From positions 372,001-436,000 of the forward strand of contig NZ_JAKRKC020000001.1 in the NCBI RefSeq assembly GCF_022664455.2: DNA of 64,000 nucleotides. Reading direction: 5' to 3'. Within the stretch, counting starts at the first letter, position 1; every line of letters starts with the position of its first letter. Shown piece by piece: positions 32,526 through 42,077 of this stretch. The notes under the pieces are model-generated. The model saw only the letters and a list, made by a program, of their open reading frames with translations, was not told where the DNA came from and did not search any database. The stretch is from Actinomadura luzonensis (lineage in GTDB: Bacteria > Actinomycetota > Actinomycetes > Streptosporangiales > Streptosporangiaceae). The position numbers and the translations under genes were made by a program.

Positions 32526-33478
32526 GCCAGCCGGTCGCCCAGCGCGGCCGTGCGCAGCGAGCGGTACAGCAGCCGGGCGTCGCCCAGGTGGTGCCGCAGC
32601 AGCTTCTCCAGCCCGCCGATCGGGACGAGGTTCTGCGGCGCGCGCGGGTCCTTGTAGTCGACCCCGGCGAGCGGCGGCAGCGCCAGCGTCACGGCGTCGG
32701 CGAGCGCCACGACCTGGGCGGGCTCCAGCTCGGCGCTCGCCTCGCAGCGCGCCACCCCCGCCCACGGCGCGGACGACCGCACCGGCAGCCGCACGTACCA
32801 GGCGTGCCGCCGCCAGCTCGTGCCCATGAGGAACACCGGCGTCCGCTGCCCCGGCGCGAGCGCCCCCACCACGGCGGACTGCGGCGACGGCAGGTACGCC
32901 GTGTGGTGGGTCTTGATGTAGCCGACCGTGCGCGGCAGGTGGCTGCGGCCCCGCAGCGGGCCGTCCACGAGCAGCAGGTCGTCGGTCGTGGAGCGGTGGC
33001 GCACCGCGAGGTCCACCTCGAGCTGGGTGACCTGCCGCTGCAGCGCCAGCGACAGCTCTTCGAAGCTGGCGTCGGCGGCCTTGCTCGGATGGTACGTGGC
33101 GTGCGCCGTCTTCACCTCGGGCGCGTGCGGCGAGGCGGAGATGAGCGTCCTGCTGACCTCGATCTCGGCCAGGTCGGCGCCCTCGGCCCCGCACCTGACG
33201 ATCCCCGCCGCGTACGAGGCCGCGATCCCCGGCACCGGCATGGGCGCGTCGGGGTCGTCGACCCAGACCCGCGCGTCCACGCGCCGCACCCCGTCGGCGA
33301 CCAGCAGCGTCGCGGGCGGGACGGCGTCGGGCCCGGGCGTGACCGGCCGCCAGGCGGCGGGCGGGCACTCGATGTCGAGCACCAGCTCGGCGCTGGTGGC
33401 CCCCATCTCGGCGACGTTCTCGACGGCGAGCGCGGCGGCGTAGCCGGGGTCCCATGGATCGACGGTGAAGCCGCTCAC
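32522..33478 (-). CDS. nurA: NurA-like 5'-3' nuclease
   Basis: A 318-residue protein. [19 protein letters not shown] provides the first catalytic aspartate in the NurA motif I position, and [12 protein letters not shown] followed by [13 protein letters not shown] corresponds to the second aspartate block and conserved lysine motif of NurA nucleases. NurA, loaded by the HerA translocase, resects DNA ends in archaea and some bacteria. Its GTG overlaps the SbcC stop codon (GTGA), and HerA, Mre11 and Rad50 homologues are upstream in the same operon, which strongly supports the call. No known fold other than this fits. Confidence 0.75.
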   Translation of the reverse strand: MSGFTVDPWDPGYAAALAVENVAEMGATSAELVLDIECPPAAWRPVTPGPDAVPPATLLVADGVRRVDARVWVDDPDAPMPVPGIAASYAAGIVRCGAEGADLAEIEVSRTLISASPHAPEVKTAHATYHPSKAADASFEELSLALQRQVTQLEVDLAVRHRSTTDDLLLVDGPLRGRSHLPRTVGYIKTHHTAYLPSPQSAVVGALAPGQRTPVFLMGTSWRRHAWYVRLPVRSSAPWAGVARCEASAELEPAQVVALADAVTLALPPLAGVDYKDPRAPQNLVPIGGLEKLLRHHLGDARLLYRSLRTAALGDRLA

Positions 33479-35912
33479 GAGGCGGCCCCGCTCGCGATCC
33501 CGGTCTTGGTGACGTGCGAGCCCTTGCCGTCGCGCCGCACCTCGAAGCGCACCGGCACCCGCTCGGCCAGCGCGGGCACGTGCGTGACGACGCCGATCAT
33601 GCGGTCCTGGCCGGCGGCCAGGCGTTCGAGCGTGGTGGCGACGGTGTCGAGGGTGGCGGGGTCGAGGGTGCCGAAGCCCTCGTCCAGGAAGATCGAGTCG
33701 AGGCCTTTGGCGACGGCCCCGGACAGCGCGAGGGCGAGGGCGAGCGCGGCCTGGAAGGTCTCGCCGCCGGACAGGGTGCGGGCGCTGCGCCGCAGGCCGG
33801 CCTCGGCGAAGTCGATGACCTCGATGTCGCCGGTCCGGTCGGCGAGGGCCAGCTCGTACTGGCCGTCGGACAGCTCGCGCAGCGTCTCGGAGGCCGCGGC
33901 GACGAGCACCGCCAGGGCCTCGGCGCACAACCAGCGCTCGAACGCGTTGGCGCGCAGCCGGAGCGCCAGCTCGTGGGCGACCTTGGCCTCGTGCTCCTTC
34001 ATCGCGACGCGGTTCTCCAGGTCGGCGGCGCGCCGGCGCTCCTCCCTGAGCCGTTCGAGGTCGCTCTCGGCGCGCGCGAGCGCCCCGGCGACGGCGGCGC
34101 CGAGCTGGTCGGGCGAGGCCTCGCGGGGCGCGACGACGCCGTGCCCGGCCAGGCGCTCGGCGAGCCTGCGGCGGTCGGCGGCGAGCCGGTCGCGGGCCTC
34201 GGCGAGCGCGCGCTCCCGCTCGGCGAGCGCGGCGCGGGCGGCCTGCGCCGCCCGGTCGCGCCAGCCGAGCAGCTCCTCCCAGGCGCGGTGCAGGTCGTCG
34301 CGGATGAGGGGCGGCGGCGGGTCGTCGGGCGCCCCGGACACCAGCAGCCGGTCGCGGGCGGACTCGAGCGCCTGCCAGGCCGACGCCTCCTGGCGTTCGA
34401 CCTGGCCGGCGTGGTCGCGGGCGCGTTGCAGCCGGCCGCGGGCGGCCCGGACGGCGCTCCGCGCCTCCCCCGCCACCGAGTCGGCCTTGGCGATGGCGGC
34501 CAGCCTGGCCTCCAGCTCGGCCCGGTCGCCGGGGGCGGGCAGCGCGGCCAGCTCGGACTCCATCCGCTCGGCCTGCCGGGCCAGCATGGCGGCCGACGTC
34601 TCGGCCTTGGCGTGGGCGGCCTGGGCGCGCTGGGCGCGTTCGCGGGCCTGGGCGAGCGCGCGGTCGGCGGTGCGCATGTCGGCGGGCGAGCGGTGCAGCG
34701 GCAGCTCGGCGACCGGGTGGTGGCAGACGGGCACGGCTCGCCGACGGCCAGCCGGTGCACCAGGTGGGCGGCGGCGTGCGCGTCGCGCAGCCGTTCGACG
34801 CTCTCCTCGGCCTCGGCCGCGGCCTGCCCGGCGGCCTCGGCGGCGGCGGCCAGGCCGGCGAGGGCGGCGGCGGCCTCGGCCGCCTCGACGCGGGTGCGCG
34901 CGGCGTCGGCGGCCAGCCGTTCGCGGGCGTCGAGCGCGGCGAGGGCGGCGCGGGGCGCGCCGCGGTCGCCCAGCGCGGCCAGCGCCTCGAACGCCTCGTG
35001 CTCGTCGGCCTCCAGCGTGGCGACCTCGCCGGCCAGCGTCTCGACGGCCGCGGCGGCGGCGCGGCGGGCCGAGGCCAGGGTGGGGACGGCGTCCGGCATG
35101 GCGAGGCGGCCCAGCACGGCCTGCCGCTCGGCGACGGCGGCCCGCTCCTGCTCGGCGCGGCGGATGTCGGACTCGCGGGCCCGCAGCAGGTCGAGGTCGG
35201 CGCCGATCGCGTCGGACAGCCGGGCCAGCGCGGCCAGCCGGTCGGTCAGCTCGCGCTCGGCCTCCTCGCTCGCCCCGGACAGCTTGGCGAGCTGGTCGCG
35301 GGCGAAGGACGCCTCCTGCCTGGCGGTCTCCTCCTCGCGGGCGGCGCGCTGCCTGATCAGCTCGTAGACGTCGGCGTCGAGGAGCTGCACCAGCAGGTCC
35401 TGCCGCTCGCGCGGGGCGGCGTGCAGGAACTCGGCGAAGCGGCCCTGCGGCAGCACCACGCACTGGGTGAAGAAGCGGTATTCGAGGCCGGTGACCCGCT
35501 GCGCCTCGGGGGTGACGCCCTCGCCCTCGGCGAGCGGCTTGACCACGGCCTCGAACGCCTGCTCCAGCGGCGCGGCCGGGTCCAGCTCGTCCAGCCGGGC
35601 CTCCTTGGTGCGGACCGCGCCCTTGGCGTCGCGGACCATGGCGCGGACCACGCCGTAACGCCGGCCGTCGCTGTCGAAGACCATCGCGACCTTGCCCGCC
35701 GCGACGGACGGCGCGAGCGCGTGGGCGACCGCGCCCTCCCGGCCCCAGCGCGGGACGGTGCCGTACAGGGCGAAGCAGATCGCGTCGATGATCGTGCTCT
35801 TGCCCGCGCCGGTCGGGCCGATCAGCGCGAAGTACTCGGTGTCGGAGAAGTCGACGACGACCGGCTCGCGGAAGCTGCCGAAATGGTCGAGATGGAGCAG
35901 CAGGGGACGCAT
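33475..35912 (-). pseudogene. sbcC: SbcC/Rad50-like exonuclease ATPase, frame broken at the zinc hook
   Basis: Rad50-type SMC ATPase: GPTGAGKST near the N-terminus, long coiled coils, then LSGGETFQAALALALALSG and LDSIFLDEGFGTLDPAT at the C-terminus. The first frame reads correctly through LAVGEPCP (residue 395) and the second from VCHHPVAELPLHRSPAD. Between them one base is missing: TGCCCG-TCTGC instead of TGCCCGGTCTGC at 34725-34733, so the zinc hook CPVC is split. With the base restored the protein is 812 residues, normal for the family. Neither half alone is a full ATPase. This may be a true mutation or a sequencing error in a GC-rich hairpin-prone site. Start overlaps the SbcD stop codon by one base. 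Confidence 0.85.
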
Positions 35913-37054
35913 CAGCCGGTCACCTCGTCGTAGAGCCGGTCGAACAGGGCGGCCACCTGGTCGTCGTGGCGTCCGGTGGCGGCGAGGTAGTCGCGGAACA
36001 GCTCGCGCGGGCTGCGCCCGGCCGTGCCGGCACGGCGGGTGGCGGGCACGGGGCGGAACTTCTCGTCCAGCATGACGTCCACGGCGGCGCCGGACAGCAG
36101 CTCGCGGACGTCGTCGGCGAGCCCGACGCGGGGTTTCTCCTCCACGACGACCTTGAGCCAGTCGTCGCCCGGGTCGATGCCCTCCAGCTGCTCCAGCGTG
36201 CCGCGGACGGTGCGGAGCCGGCGGGCGGAGGCGAAGGTCAGCTCACGCACGACCGCCGGGCGGCCCGGCGAGACCTCGACCAGCAGCGCGCCCGGGGTGT
36301 TGCCCTCCTCGCCGAAGTCGACGTTGAGCGGCGAGCCGCTGTACCAGATCGGGCAGGGGCCGGGGATCTGCTGGCGGCGGTGCAGGTGGCCGAGGGCGGC
36401 GTACTGGGTGGCGGGCGGGAACGCGGTCGGCTCGAAGTAGTAGGAGAAGATCGACTGGGCCTCGCGCTCGCCGCCGCCGAACGCGCCGCCGGGCAGGGTG
36501 CCGTGGGTGGTGACGAGGTTGACGGTGTCGCCGTGGAAGCCCGCGGTGAGCGCGCCCATCAGCTCGCCGATGCGGGAGGCGTAGTCGCGGTTGTGCTCGG
36601 CGGCGGTGCCGGTCAGCACCTCGGCGGCGCGGACGACGTACCGGTGCGACAGGAACGGCAGCACCGCGAGCCGCACCGGCTCGCCCGTGCGCGCGGTGAA
36701 GGCGAGCGTGCCGCCCGCGTCGGGCCGCCGGAAGACGCCGACCACGTGCAGGCCGAGCTTGCCCAGCACCGGCCGGTAGACCTCCAGGAGCTGCGGGTTG
36801 TCGTGGTTGCCGGCCAGCACGATCACGTCGCGGTCCTCGCCGCGCAGCGCCATGAGGGCGCCGAGCACCAGCGACTGGGCCTCGGGCGTGGGCGCGGAGG
36901 TGTCGAACAGGTCACCGGCCACGATGACGGCGTCGACGTCGTGGGCGCGGGCGGCGGCGACCAGCTCGCGCAGCACCTCGCGGTGCTCGTCGAGACGGGA
37001 GCGGCCTTTGAGCACCTTGCCCACGTGCCAGTCCGCGGTGTGCAGGATCTTCAC
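35912..37054 (-). CDS. sbcD: SbcD/Mre11-like exonuclease subunit
   Basis: A 380-residue metallophosphoesterase nuclease. All phosphodiesterase motifs are present in order: HTADWHVG, VAGDLFD, LAGNHDNP, VTTHGTLPGG and AALGHLHRRQ, which bind two manganese ions. It forms the nuclease core of the SbcCD complex that processes hairpins and blocked DNA ends. It follows the HerA-like gene by 30 bp and overlaps the SbcC start by one base (TGATG). Confidence 0.95.
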   Translation of the reverse strand: MKILHTADWHVGKVLKGRSRLDEHREVLRELVAAARAHDVDAVIVAGDLFDTSAPTPEAQSLVLGALMALRGEDRDVIVLAGNHDNPQLLEVYRPVLGKLGLHVVGVFRRPDAGGTLAFTARTGEPVRLAVLPFLSHRYVVRAAEVLTGTAAEHNRDYASRIGELMGALTAGFHGDTVNLVTTHGTLPGGAFGGGEREAQSIFSYYFEPTAFPPATQYAALGHLHRRQQIPGPCPIWYSGSPLNVDFGEEGNTPGALLVEVSPGRPAVVRELTFASARRLRTVRGTLEQLEGIDPGDDWLKVVVEEKPRVGLADDVRELLSGAAVDVMLDEKFRPVPATRRAGTAGRSPRELFRDYLAATGRHDDQVAALFDRLYDEVTG

Positions 37055-37084
37055 GGAACCACCTGTACGGATCGAGAAGGGCGG

Positions 37085-38875
37085 TCAGAAGGGCGGGATG
37101 TCGTCCTCGACGGCGGACGGGAGCCCCTGGAACGGGTCGGCGTGCGCCTTGGCGGCCGGCAGGGGCGCCGCCTCGGCGGGCCGGGTGGCCCACGCCGGGA
37201 ACGGGAACGCCACGGCCAGCGGCACCGGGATCTCCGGCTGCGCCACGAACATGGTGCCCGGCTTGGCGATCGTGGCGCGCTCGCGCACGGCCGGGGGCAT
37301 CCAGCCGTACTCCGACCGGGCGGCCTCGGCCGGGTCGAGGCGGCCGGCGACGCGGACCGCGCTGTTGGAGACGATGCGCCGCTCCACCTCGGAGGCGGTC
37401 TGCTGGGCGCCGATGAGGATGACGCCGAGCGAGCGGCCGCGTTCGGCCACGTCCAGCAGGATCTCCTTGATCGGGGAGTCGCCCTCGCGCGGGGCGTACT
37501 TGTTGAGCTCGTCCAGCACCACGAACAGCAGCGGCTTGGCCGTGCCCGAGGACTCCTTGCGGTGGAACTCGCCGCGCAGCACGACGCCGACCACGAACCG
37601 CTGCGCCCGCTCCGGCAGGTTGTGCAGGTCGACGATGGAGACCTGGGCGTCGGAGGTGCTGACCGAGTGGGCCCGGTAGAAGGGCAGGTCGCCGCGGACG
37701 ATCGGCGACAGCGGGCGCACGGCGCTGCGCAGGCGGCGCAGGAAGGCGTTGACGGTGCCGAGCGGGGTCTGCGCGCCCGTCCAGTCACGCCGGCTCTCCT
37801 CCTCCTGGAGCTGGTCGGACAGCATCTCCACCAGGTCGGCGAACGTGCGGCAGGTGGTGCCCTGGACGCGGACCGCGCCGCCGTCGCCGACCGGCTCGGC
37901 CCACGACTTCAGCCGGGCCGCGACCTGCCCGACGAGCAGGGAGTAGCCGGCCCGCTCGTCGTCGGCGTCGGCGAAGACGAAGCGCAGCAGCTCCTCCTGG
38001 CAGAACTCGACCAGCGTCCAGTAGAAGGCGCTGACGCCCTGCGTGCGAGCGGCGACGTGGGGCACGCCGTTGGGGTCGTTCGGGCGGGGCGGGGCGAAGA
38101 CGTGGACGCTGCCGAAGGCCCGCGCGGGCAGCCCGAGCCGGGCGTAGACGTCGCGGGCGCGCTGGTCGAGGCGGGTGTTGTCGTGGTCGAGGAAGAGCAG
38201 GTCCTCGCCCTTGACGGAGAAGATGAGCGCCTTGGTGTTGGCGGACTCGGCGTCGAGCACGCCGGAGTTGAAGATCGAGTAGAGCAGGAACGTGGCGAAG
38301 GACGTCTTGGTCGCCACGCCCGACACGCCGGAGATCGACACGTGCGCGCCGCGGGTGCCGTCGAGGAAGTCGAAGTTGACGTAGAGCGGCTGGCCGTCGC
38401 GGCCGGTGCCGAGCGGGATGCGCCGCTCCATCACGTCGAAGTAGAGCGCCTGGTCGCGGTCGCCGGCGCCGGCCAGGTAGACCTGGGCGCCGGGCAGCGG
38501 CGGCACGAACACCTCCGGCTCGACCCTGGTCACCCGCACCTCGGCCACCTCGACGACGGCGGCCGGGAGCGCGCCGTCGGCGATGAGGAAGACGTCGGAG
38601 TCGTAGGCGGCGCCCTCGTGGCGGGCCTCCACCGTGGTCACCACGCCCGCCACCAGCACGGGGCCGTGGCCGGGCACCTCCCGCCTGGTCACCACGACGT
38701 CGTCGAGCTGGACGACCTTGCCCGGCTCCAGGCCCACCCAGAACGACAGCGGCGAGGCCGCCTGCGTGCCGAGGACCCGACCGACCACCTCACCGGTCAC
38801 CTGCGCCCCGGCCGCCGCCTGGGCCGCGTGCGGGCTCGCCGCTCCGTTGACCGTCACCAATCCCTCCGCCCCCAT
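37085..38875 (-). CDS. herA: HerA-like DNA translocase ATPase (DUF87)
   Basis: A 596-residue hexameric-helicase-type ATPase. The N-terminal HAS-barrel-like region (GRVLGTQAASPLSFWVGLEP) precedes the core. The P-loop is unusual: SISGVSGVATKTSFATFLL has TKTS where the family normally has GKS or GKT, with lysine 190 retained. Walker B is LLFVVLDELNKYAP (D455, E456), followed by LGVILIGAQQTASEVERRIV with the sensor glutamine/arginine finger region. HerA moves DNA to the NurA nuclease. The ATG at 38875 has AAGGG 6 bases upstream; a TTG 5 codons earlier is less likely. Confidence 0.88.
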   Translation of the reverse strand: MGAEGLVTVNGAASPHAAQAAAGAQVTGEVVGRVLGTQAASPLSFWVGLEPGKVVQLDDVVVTRREVPGHGPVLVAGVVTTVEARHEGAAYDSDVFLIADGALPAAVVEVAEVRVTRVEPEVFVPPLPGAQVYLAGAGDRDQALYFDVMERRIPLGTGRDGQPLYVNFDFLDGTRGAHVSISGVSGVATKTSFATFLLYSIFNSGVLDAESANTKALIFSVKGEDLLFLDHDNTRLDQRARDVYARLGLPARAFGSVHVFAPPRPNDPNGVPHVAARTQGVSAFYWTLVEFCQEELLRFVFADADDERAGYSLLVGQVAARLKSWAEPVGDGGAVRVQGTTCRTFADLVEMLSDQLQEEESRRDWTGAQTPLGTVNAFLRRLRSAVRPLSPIVRGDLPFYRAHSVSTSDAQVSIVDLHNLPERAQRFVVGVVLRGEFHRKESSGTAKPLLFVVLDELNKYAPREGDSPIKEILLDVAERGRSLGVILIGAQQTASEVERRIVSNSAVRVAGRLDPAEAARSEYGWMPPAVRERATIAKPGTMFVAQPEIPVPLAVAFPFPAWATRPAEAAPLPAAKAHADPFQGLPSAVEDDIPPF

Positions 38876-38932
38876 CAATGCCCTTCTCAAGGAGAGTAGT
38901 GGGGCGGACGGGGTGCGTCCGGCTCATTACCC

Positions 38933-39892
38933 TCAATGCGGGATCGGGAGGCGCTGCACGCGCAGCTCGTGCGCGCCGTCGGCGCGCGACATCTCGTAGT
39001 AGAGCCACCAGTGGCCGTCGTGGATGAGCGCGTCGACATAGCGGACGGAGCCGGTGCCGTACGGGGAGGTCACCCAGGGGCCGTACTCCGACAGCCGCCG
39101 CCAGGTGAACAGGTCGGAGGAGATGGCGACGCCGCAGCGTTCCTCGTAGTTCTCGGTGTGGGAGGCGGAGCCGTCGTAGAAGCCGACGTAGCCGCCGGCG
39201 ACCGGGACGACGCTGTTGAGCCGGGCCTGGTAGCGGTCCCAGCCGGTGCCGACCGGCAGGACCGTGCCGCGCCAGGTGAACGACTCGCCGTCCAGGCTGG
39301 TGGCCAGGCCGGTCGGGTGGGTGGTCGCGCCGACGTTGTAGATGTCGGCGGTGGCGTGGGCGGCCGGGTCGGGGCGGCCCATGGGCTCGGCGAAGCTGGC
39401 GAACAGGTACGTGACCGGGCCGGCGCGCAGCACGTACGGGTCCTTGACCCCTTCGGTGCCGGTCGAGGCCGCGGTCAGCACCGGGCGGGCCCGGGTGACG
39501 TCGAACGCCGACGGGTGCTCGGCGGTCAGCGCGTCGATCCGCCACCGGTTGTCGGCGGGGTCCACGTACGACAGGTACAGCCGGTAGCCGCCGCTGACCG
39601 GCATCAGGCAGAACCGTTCCATGGAGGGGGTGCCCAGCTCGTCCTTGTGCACGCTCCACACGTCGGTGAAGCTGAGGCCGTCGTCGCTGACGGCCACCGC
39701 GCACTGCCAGCCGCGCTCGGCAGCCGCGCCCCTCGGCCGGCGCCGCCGGTAGGTGAGCCAGAACCGCTCGCCGTCGTGCAGCACGCCGGCCGCGCCGGAC
39801 CAGTACCCGGAGGCGTCCTTCTCCGGCTCCAGCACGACGGAGCCCGCCAGCGGATCGAACGCCGACAGCGGCGCGTATACCCGATGAGCCAC
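38933..39892 (-). CDS. Glycosidase of five-bladed beta-propeller type (GH43/GH130-like)
   Basis: A 319-residue protein of beta-propeller character without a signal peptide. SGAAGVLHDGERFWLTYRRR, SMERFCLMPVSGGYRLYLSY, GVKDPYVLRAGPVTYLFAS (candidate catalytic acid region KDPYV), RYQARLNSVVPVAGGYVGFYD and RYVDALIHDGHWWLYYEMS are the blade repeats seen in intracellular GH43/GH32/GH130-like enzymes acting on oligosaccharides. It begins with GTG at 39892, 5 bp after the ROK regulator stop, and should be controlled by it. Confidence 0.8.
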   Translation of the reverse strand: MAHRVYAPLSAFDPLAGSVVLEPEKDASGYWSGAAGVLHDGERFWLTYRRRRPRGAAAERGWQCAVAVSDDGLSFTDVWSVHKDELGTPSMERFCLMPVSGGYRLYLSYVDPADNRWRIDALTAEHPSAFDVTRARPVLTAASTGTEGVKDPYVLRAGPVTYLFASFAEPMGRPDPAAHATADIYNVGATTHPTGLATSLDGESFTWRGTVLPVGTGWDRYQARLNSVVPVAGGYVGFYDGSASHTENYEERCGVAISSDLFTWRRLSEYGPWVTSPYGTGSVRYVDALIHDGHWWLYYEMSRADGAHELRVQRLPIPH

Positions 39893-39897
39893 AATGC

Positions 39898-41028
39898 CTA
39901 CCTTTCGTACAAGAAACTGTCCAGGGCGACGGCGGCCCCGCCCACCACCCCGGCGTCGCCGGCGAGGGTCGGACGTCCCACCCGTACCAGGTCGCGCAGC
40001 ACCGGGAACGTCTTGGCGCGCAGCGCGGCGCGCACCCGGTCGAAGACCGGCTCGGGGGCCGCGCCGAAGATCCCGCCGAGCAGGATCAGCTCGGGGTTGA
40101 GCAGGTTGACGGCGCCGGCCAGGCCGGTGGACAGGTGGCCGGCCACCTCGTCGAGCAGCGCGTCGTCCAGCTCCGCGAGGAGGTCGGCGGAGCGCCGGCC
40201 GAGCCGCGCGGCCAGGTACGGCTCGGACACCACGGTCTCCAGGCAGCCGGTCGCGCCGCACGCGCAGGGGCGGCCCTTCTCCTGCACGCGCAGGTGGCCG
40301 AGCTCGGTGACGCCGTGCGGGCCCGGCCGGAACGGCTGCCCGCCGATCACCAGGCCGGCGCCGACGCCGGTGCGGACGTGCACGTACAGGAGGGGGTCCG
40401 CGCCGCCGGTCGCGCCGTAGCGGCTCTCGGCGAGCGCCATGGAGCGCACGTTGTGGTCCACGACGGCCGGCACGCCGAGGGCGCGCTCCAGCAGGTCGGC
40501 GAAGGGCACGTCGCGCCAGCCGAGGTTGACCGACAGGACGACGCGCCGGCGCGCGGCGTCCACCGGGCCGGGGGCGGCGACGCCGACGCCGAGCAGCCGG
40601 CCGGCGGGGACGGCCGCGGCCAGCCCGGACGCCTCCTCCGCGATCCGGGCGGCCACCCGTTCCGGGCTCTCGGCGGCGGCGTCGAAGGCGAACGACCTGC
40701 TCTCCCGCACCCGGGCCCGCAGGTCGCACAGTCCCAGCTCGACCGCGCCCGCGCCGACGCGCACGCCGATGACGTGCCGGGCGTCGGCCCGGATGCCGAT
40801 GCCGGTGGACGGCCGGCCGACCCGCCGGCCGGCGCCCGCCACCGCGCCTTCGGCGACCAGGCCTTCGTCGAGGAGCTGGCCGACGACCTTGGTCATGGTC
40901 GTGGCGGACAGGCCCAGCCGGCGCGCGAGGTCGGCGCGCGGCTGGGGGCCGTCGTCGCGCAGGCTGCGCAGCACGAGGCGGCGGTGGTGCCGGCGCACGT
41001 CCTGAACCGGTGAGTACCGCTGGTCCAT
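39898..41028 (-). CDS. ROK family transcriptional regulator
   Basis: A 376-residue sugar-responsive regulator. The N-terminal winged helix (RADLARRLGLSATTMTKVVG) is followed by the ROK kinase-like domain with LGVGVAAPGPVDAARR, the zinc motif GRPCACGATGCLETVVS and LNPELILLGG. A ribosome-binding AAAGGGG precedes the ATG. A repeated TAGTTAG on the minus strand just upstream (41040-41052) may be its own operator. Like NagC/XylR proteins it probably represses the downstream glycosidase until a sugar binds. Confidence 0.93.
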   Translation of the reverse strand: MDQRYSPVQDVRRHHRRLVLRSLRDDGPQPRADLARRLGLSATTMTKVVGQLLDEGLVAEGAVAGAGRRVGRPSTGIGIRADARHVIGVRVGAGAVELGLCDLRARVRESRSFAFDAAAESPERVAARIAEEASGLAAAVPAGRLLGVGVAAPGPVDAARRRVVLSVNLGWRDVPFADLLERALGVPAVVDHNVRSMALAESRYGATGGADPLLYVHVRTGVGAGLVIGGQPFRPGPHGVTELGHLRVQEKGRPCACGATGCLETVVSEPYLAARLGRRSADLLAELDDALLDEVAGHLSTGLAGAVNLLNPELILLGGIFGAAPEPVFDRVRAALRAKTFPVLRDLVRVGRPTLAGDAGVVGGAAVALDSFLYER

Positions 41029-41108
41029 GGATCGCCCCTTTAACTAACTACCCGTGAGAAAATAACGGGGACCGGACGATTCGGTCAAGTCTCCCAAAAG
41101 GGATTCCG

Positions 41109-41942
41109 TCAGCCGCCGAACAACTCCGCCAGCGAGGTCGCCGGATGCCCGGTGAGCGCGGGCACGGCGTCGCTCACGCCGTCCAGCTCGCCCGCCGCGA
41201 TCGCCAGATACGTGGACACCCACGCCTCCACCTGCCAGCCGGGCGCCCCGTGGACCTGGCGGGAGGCGTACGCCTCATCCAGCGTCTCCTCGTGGTAGAC
41301 GTGGCGGCGGCCGGTGGCCGCGGTCAGGACGGTCGCCACCTCCTCCAGCGTCAGCGCCTGCGGCCCGGTCAGGTCGTAGGTCGCGCCCGCGTGGGCGGCC
41401 GGGTCGAGCAGCACGGCGACGGCGGCGTCGGCGATGTCGTCCTGGGCCACGGCCGCCACCCTCCCCCGGCCCGCGGGGCCGCGGATCACGCCGTCCTCGC
41501 CCGCCATGCCCGGCAGGAAGTCGGCGTAGAGGTTGTCGCGCAGGAACGTGAACGGCACCCCGCCGGCGCGGATGTGCTGCTCGGTCGCCCAGTGGTCGCG
41601 GGCCAGGGTGAACGTCGCGTCGGGGGCCGCGCCGAAGAAGGAGACGTAGACCAGGTGCGACACGCCGGCCGCGCGGGCCGCGTCCACGAACGCGCGGTGC
41701 CGGTCGAGCCGGTCGGCGCTCTCGGCCGCCGAGACGAACAACACGGTGCCGGCGCCGTCGAGCGCGCGCCGCACCGCCTCAGGATCGCCGTAGTCGGCGC
41801 TCACCGCGCTCGCGCCGGGCAGTCTCGGGGCGCGCCCGGCGTCCCTGGAGACCAGCCGCTGCTCGACGCCGGCCGCCGCGAGCCGGGCGGCGACCCGCCC
41901 GCCGAGCTTGCCGGTGGCGCCCGTGGTCACGACGAAGGCCAT
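41109..41942 (-). CDS. NmrA-like NAD(P)-binding reductase
   Basis: A 277-residue atypical short-chain reductase. FVVTTGATGKLGGRVAARL is the nucleotide-binding loop, VLFVSAAESADRLDRHRAFV and LVYVSFFGAAPDATFTLARD are typical of QOR2/NmrA-type proteins (YtfG-like), and FTFLRDNLYADFLPGMAGED is the substrate-side block. It probably reduces quinones or senses NADPH. The ATG is 7 bases after TAGGCT on the minus strand, so the message is likely leaderless. Confidence 0.9.
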   Translation of the reverse strand: MAFVVTTGATGKLGGRVAARLAAAGVEQRLVSRDAGRAPRLPGASAVSADYGDPEAVRRALDGAGTVLFVSAAESADRLDRHRAFVDAARAAGVSHLVYVSFFGAAPDATFTLARDHWATEQHIRAGGVPFTFLRDNLYADFLPGMAGEDGVIRGPAGRGRVAAVAQDDIADAAVAVLLDPAAHAGATYDLTGPQALTLEEVATVLTAATGRRHVYHEETLDEAYASRQVHGAPGWQVEAWVSTYLAIAAGELDGVSDAVPALTGHPATSLAELFGG

Positions 41943-41982
41943 GGCGCACAGCCTAGAGGCCCGGCGGCGCGGCGGACCGTCG

Positions 41983-42027
41983 GCGCGCTGCCGGAGGGCG
42001 CCCGAGCGCGCCGCCGGAGGGCGCCCG
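41983..42027. repeat. 23-bp-period tandem repeat in a divergent promoter region
   Basis: A 22-base unit ending CCGGAGGGCGCCCG occurs at 41983-42004 and 42006-42027 with a single mismatch. It lies between two divergent genes that both look leaderless, about 40 bp from each. Confidence 0.6.
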
Positions 42028-42077
42028 GCCGCGCCGCCGTGATCGTCCGGTCCCGCGGGAGGCCGTAGGCTGCTCGG

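Noticed and set aside
30297..33455. 1052-codon open frame antisense to the sensor kinase and beyond
   Set aside because: Shadow frame: composition is Arg/Gly/Pro-rich with no motif, while the kinase and VOC genes on the other strand have full motif sets.
34720..34740. Programmed -1 frameshifting in sbcC
   Set aside because: No classical slippery heptamer and no obvious downstream stimulatory pseudoknot was recognised; a single missing base explains the data more simply.
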